From Oreocharis arfaki (taxonomy: Eukaryota; Chordata; Aves; Passeriformes; Paramythiidae), in assembly GCA_013398015.1 (NCBI GenBank), contig VZRR01008202.1, positions 377,766 through 441,765 of the forward strand: a stretch of 64,000 nucleotides of DNA, in the 5' to 3' direction. Positions 59,481 to 64,000 of the stretch are shown here, piece by piece. Within the stretch, counting starts at the first letter, position 1. Each line of letters starts with the position of its first letter. Below the pieces are notes generated by a model. It ran no database searches and was not told the origin of the DNA. It saw only the letters and a program-made list of their open reading frames with translations. The position numbers were made by a program, and so were the translations under genes.

Positions 59481-59559
59481 TCCCACCAAACCCTTTGCAG
59501 CTGTCACAGATGCTCACTGCCTCAGTGCCTCCAAACGCCACTTGGCTCCCATGCGTTGA

Positions 59560-59700
59560 TGCATTTACTGTACTGGTAATTAATGCCGTTAGCTTTGTAA
59601 TTAAAAAAAACAACTTTTTGCCTTTATACTTGGGGTGATAACGCTGCAAGTAAAAATTAATTAAAACGAGATGAATTGCCTTCAGTTAAACGAAACGGAA
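59560..59700. promoter_or_regulatory. candidate conserved noncoding element, homeodomain-rich
   Basis: It contains GGTAATTAATGCCG, TTTGTAATTAAAA and AAAATTAATTAAAACG, three TAATTA-type palindromic homeodomain sites within 100 bases, with a few CpGs. It is non-repetitive apart from an A8 run. Confidence 0.28.
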
Positions 59701-59701
59701 A

Positions 59702-59736
59702 GGGGAGGGAAAGGAGGGGGCATGGACGGGAGGGGG
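59702..59736 (+). other. G-quadruplex-forming motif
   Basis: Five G runs of three or more (GGGG, GGG, GGGGG, GGG, GGGGG) are separated by loops of at most seven bases, fitting the G3+N1-7 rule. It lies on the strand opposite the LSAMP transcript. Confidence 0.6.
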
Positions 59737-62700
59737 TCAGAGTGGTAGCAAAGAGAGAAGGAGGCACGCAGGAGCCCTGCTAATGAAGCAAAATGATGCT
59801 GTTGGCATTTTAAAAGATTTTCCCCTTGGCTATGGTACCTTCTGTTGGGTTCTGGGTTAATGGAGCCTAAAGCTATACGTCTGGCAGGGAAACTCTGTGA
59901 GTCACCATCGCCCCATCTCTTTTATAAGGTCCACAAACATACCTGCCCATGTTGCTTCAAGTTCCTCCTCCTCCTCACCTTCCTACCCCCCACCTGGCTA
60001 TGAGGGGTAATGGGCTGTGAAATTGGCTTTTCTATTATTATTAATTAGATCTGATGTCAGCCTTTTTGTTTTGGTTTGTGTCTGGGGTTTTATTCCCTTC
60101 TTAAAGTAAGGAAAATACCCAGATACCTGGAAGAGGGGGCAAACTTCTAACAAAGTTGATGCTGGGAGCTGGTCCTAGCAACTGCAGCACACTTTTTTGT
60201 AGAGGATCAGAGTCGCTCTCCCTGCTTTTAGATGACTTCTCTGTTCACTGCTTAACTCTTTCTGTCCCTAATAGGAATCCCATCTTTAGTCAGACTAGAG
60301 AGGGAGCTGTTACCAGAGAGGATAAGAAGTAACCTGGATAAGAGCTGAAGGAAGCCCCTGGCAGCAGAGGAAGCAGACAACCTTGCTGAATGCAAGAGAA
60401 GAGAAACTGTGCAAGGCAGGAGAAACAGAAGCATTTCATCACGCCTTGGATGAGAGAGAAGAGCTTTCTTGGACAGATCCAAATGTTTCAGGTCTAATTG
60501 AAATTCATATTTGGAAATTACTTTGAATTTTATCCCTGTTATGCCCATCTCATTTCCTTATTCCTAATATGTAGGAATTTAGCAAATGAGGGAAGAAGAA
60601 ATGAACAATCTGTCCAAAACCAAGTGATAAAGAGCATCTGCCTACCCACCCAGCTATCCTGTAGCACCCTTTACTTTTCAACCCCTTCAGTTCGGGAAAA
60701 TCTGAAGTCTCCCATGTACAGACTACCTCACTGCAGAGAGTAACCTACTTTTCCATCCATCACAGCTCCCTAAGATTAATAAATGGATGCCCAAGGGGAC
60801 TGCTGACTCTAGATAGAAAATAATAAATATCCATCTCTAGATGAGCTATCTACAAATACTTGTCTATTCTAGAATTAATATTAGGATATTTAAGTACCCT
60901 GGGTCAGGAGGAAATGCTGTTACTATGAGAAAGAGCAGCAGTGCCTGCAAAGTTCTCTTAAGACTTGAAACTACTGAGACCCTATGGCCTGAATTTAAAA
61001 CTCCATCTGTAAAAAAAATTCTTCAGCTTTTCAAACAAGCACTGCCTGTCCATTTTCCCATTTTCCCTCCAGAGCACCTCATCACCAGGATGGCCAGTTT
61101 CAGATGTGTGCAAACCCACTAGGAACCAAGTCCTTACAACCAACCCTCCCGCTCAGCTTCTGTAAGGTCAAAGAAACATGGTTTGACAGCAAAACCAAGT
61201 CAGACAGACCCTGTGGCCAAACTGAAGAGCAAAGTCCTGACTGTTTGCCCTAAAGCCTCTGCTGTGTTCAGGCTGAAATTCAGCTTGATTTTGAGCAGCA
61301 GGACCCACCTACCCCCTGAAGCAGTGGAATTGATTTTGTTGTCAGTGTTGCACCAACAAGACTTATGAAGATGCTACTGATTCTGCCATGGCTGATGGGA
61401 ACAGAGTGCTTTGCATGCCTGTTTGTGACAGCAGTTCACTCTCTTAAAAACAAGCACCCAGAGCTGTCCCCACACATGAGGGAGAGATGGGTGAACACAT
61501 TTACGTTGTCCCTACTTTTGAGAAGGATGCTAGAGCATCCTGCCATTCAGGAAGAGCTGCTGGGACTGAGGAAAAGGAAGGCCAGCTCTTCTCCATGAAA
61601 GTTTTCCCTCCTGTTTTATATTCACTTAGGTTTAAGTGTGGTGTGGCCACTGCATGATGAAAAAGGATGGACAGGTGACATGACCTTCCTAAAGGATTTC
61701 AGAGATAGGGAGTGCTCCAGGCCTAATCTAATGCCTGCTGGGTCTGGCTCCTGGAAGCATCAGGGCAGCTCTAGAGGATATACTGTCCTGGCCCTGGCAA
61801 CTCCTTTCCAATCCAGTTCAACACGGCTTGATTTTTAAAGCTACAAAATGATGATAATGACACTCATTCTATTTTTGTAGGACACCAGGAGTTTTGCTGG
61901 TGAAAAGCAACATACCAGAGCAAGTCTTTGACATCCTGGAGAGCTCACTGACTCTGGCCCCGCTCTGGACTTTCCATCTCAATTTCCCTGCCTGTGAAAG
62001 CAGGACAGTAGCATGCATCTGGCTTTGCAGAGGTGAGGCTGGATTACTGATCGACAAGGTAGAGCCACCACCTTAAACCAAAGTCATCCTGGTGTAATGT
62101 AGTTGAAGCAACTGAGTGAGACCAGGAGTGACTTTGGCCCTCACCAGAGCTAAGGCATTGTCTTGACCTTCGCAGCTATTCAGGCTGTCCACTTTGGGTT
62201 ACTTCAGAATTTCAGGTGAGACCTTAGCCAGGCTGACAGCTTTGAAAAGACAGTCAAGCAAGCAGAGCAGATACACGGAAGGATGAAAAGTGAGTGCTAA
62301 GAACATTGCTCCTGACCTTTTAAATGGGATTTTACAGCCACGGTTTGGCTGAACCTGGGGCCTGACTGCTGCAGTGCCACAAACTTCCTTCAAGTTATTT
62401 CTGAAGTGCCATGGTATAAGCAAGAGGCAACATCATCCATGCCCAGTATGTACAACTGAACAGGGGATGTACAGACTGGTGTGAGAAAGCAGGGAAGGAG
62501 AACGTTGGAGCAAAGGGTGGGGTGTAGAGTATAAAGAGTCTGTGTGAAAGGGCAGCTCTTTTTACTGGAGTAAGTCTCTCACGTGACAGTGGCATTCTCT
62601 CCTTCAGTTCAGATGGGTTTCATTTTTCAGCACTAAAGGAAATAAATAAACTAAGAGTGATGCTTTTCTGACTGTCATGGTAAATCAGGCATCACTTCAT

Positions 62701-64000
62701 CACAATCAATGGACTTCCACCAGCGGAGAGCTGATGCGAAAGAGATGACCATTAACCCCAGAGTATCTAACCTCCCAGCCATCTCCAATCCCTTCCGGAT
62801 CTGAAAATCAGCTGTTCTTTTTTGGCTCTTAGAGGAACCCCAAGAAGAAAGAGCCTGCAGTCAGACTATAGCTGCTGAGGCATGACGCAAATTAGACGCC
62901 AGTCTCACTTCTCCACAGCAGCATCAGCTCCTGCAGGGCTAAGCATAAGACACTGAAAAAGCACGGGGAGAAGGGGTACTGAGCCAAACCTGGTCATAGC
63001 TCCAATCCAATCCAGCCTTAGCAAGGACAGAATGAAAACAAGGACGAGGAAAATGTCTGCTATCTTCTAGTATCCCCATGATGGGTTACAGGCCCCTGGC
63101 CAGCCAGTCCTGAGTTTGCTTAGACAAAAACTGATGTCCAAGCCGTTCTCACAAGCAGAGTCTTTAAGTCCCGTCTCTTCAGTGGCACAAAGTGACACGT
63201 GACTGTAGCTGAGGAAGGACCTCTTCATATGAAGAAACCAGATTTTTGCTGACGGCAGTCATCTGTTGTATTTCACAGGTGAACCACCGAAATTCTTCTT
63301 AGGAAAGCAATGGGAGTAGTTCAAGGTCTGCCAACATTCCATAGCATGGAAAGATATTTCCAGTGAACAGACTTCTAAACAACACTGTCTGGAGAAATCT
63401 CCTCCTTCCACACATGCTGGTGAGCTGGGTCCATACATGCCAGCAAGTTCCCCTCTTCCTGAACACTTGCAGAGCACCAGCAAGGAACTTAACCATCCCA
63501 CAGATCTGAATTCCTACCGATCAAGCTGGCTACAGTGCCAGATTGCTTTGGAACAGCTTAAACACCATTCTTGCCTCAGTTATTTAGTGGCCAGTGCTTA
63601 GAAGGTGTTCAGTACCATTTGCAGGGCCAGTTCTGCTGCAGGTTTCCAGAGCCCCTCTGAGTGACAGACCTCAGTGGCCTCAAAATTGCTGCCACTTCAG
63701 GGCTAAACACAGCAGCTGCTTAGAAACAGGTGACGCTGAGGGATGGAATGAGGGAAGCTGCTTTATTTAATTTAGGTCCATTGGGGAACACAAGGGAAGA
63801 CAGAAAACAGTTCTTTGCGCTAAAATTTTCCAAAGTGCCTGGGCTACAGAAACTGAGAGCCATCATGTGGCTCTGTGGTCGGGACCTCTGCAGCTTGTCA
63901 TAATGCTGCGTTCCCCGCAACACAGAGGCAGCTGATCCCTTGCTGGGACCTTGGCTTAGCGCTGAATGAGAGAGAAATCAACACCTGCTGCACAGCCACC

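Larger units (their letters stand above)
5639..64000 (-). other. LSAMP: LSAMP intron upstream of the Ig1 exon (partial, at least 58.4 kb)
   Basis: Everything to the right of the exon is upstream intron on the transcribed minus strand. No sequence matching the LSAMP signal peptide or the DNITVRQGD segment that should precede the exon was recognised, so the preceding exon probably lies beyond 64000. Very large 5' introns are known for LSAMP in mammals. An unrecognised alternative first exon inside cannot be ruled out. Confidence 0.8.
58119..64000. other. intronic sequence to window end
   Basis: No exon or transposon was recognised. It contains a T run at 58132-58143, an A-rich tract at 59433-59480, a candidate conserved stretch at 59560-59700, and a G-quadruplex-like run at 59702-59736. 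The last 4 kb is plain unique DNA. Confidence 0.4.

Noticed and set aside
1..64000. tRNA, rRNA, CRISPR arrays, bacterial-type operons or mitochondrial insertions
   Set aside because: No cloverleaf, spaced direct repeats, ribosome-binding-site gene order or mitochondrial gene sequence was recognised on either strand.

Overview
This window looks like part of a bird genome, from a neognath bird; I cannot name the species. Three things support that. There are many CR1 LINE fragments of clearly different ages. There are two avian-type endogenous retrovirus LTRs. The only recognisable coding exon is a close match to avian limbic system-associated membrane protein (LSAMP, called CHLAMP in chicken) as I remember that protein. 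Base composition is the moderate GC of an ordinary vertebrate intron, with no compact gene layout, operons or CRISPR arrays.

The gene content is one exon on the minus strand at 5406-5638. It encodes most of the first immunoglobulin domain of LSAMP and has a good acceptor and donor. Everything to its right, 5639-64000, is the upstream intron. It is at least 58.4 kb long and no signal-peptide exon was seen in it. Everything to its left, 1-5405, is the start of the downstream intron, and the next (Ig2) exon was not seen.

The introns hold old CR1 copies on both strands. Plus-strand copies lie near 960-1995, 16960-17265, 29625-30215 and 32180-32285. Minus-strand copies lie near 6912-7025, 12280-12545, 15533-15910, 25090-25312, 26280-26612, 33115-33255 and 37744-38220. 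There is a probable MIR/CORE-like SINE at 26613-26825, a solo LTR with matching 4-bp flanks at 32431-32925, and an ERVL-like LTR on the LSAMP strand at 46434-47034. A 190-base module of unknown origin occurs twice about 670 bases apart at 57.25-58.12 kb. Simple repeats are scattered throughout.

Possible regulatory DNA includes a small CpG-rich block 4 kb upstream of the exon (9576-9895), a homeodomain/POU motif cluster (52790-52960) beside a near-perfect CTCF motif (53073-53091), and several AT-rich, motif-dense stretches that could be conserved noncoding elements. These are sequence-pattern inferences only. I found no previously undescribed gene system. The most unusual points are the duplicated 57-58 kb module, the CTCF/homeobox pair, and the LTR promoter lying on the same strand as LSAMP.
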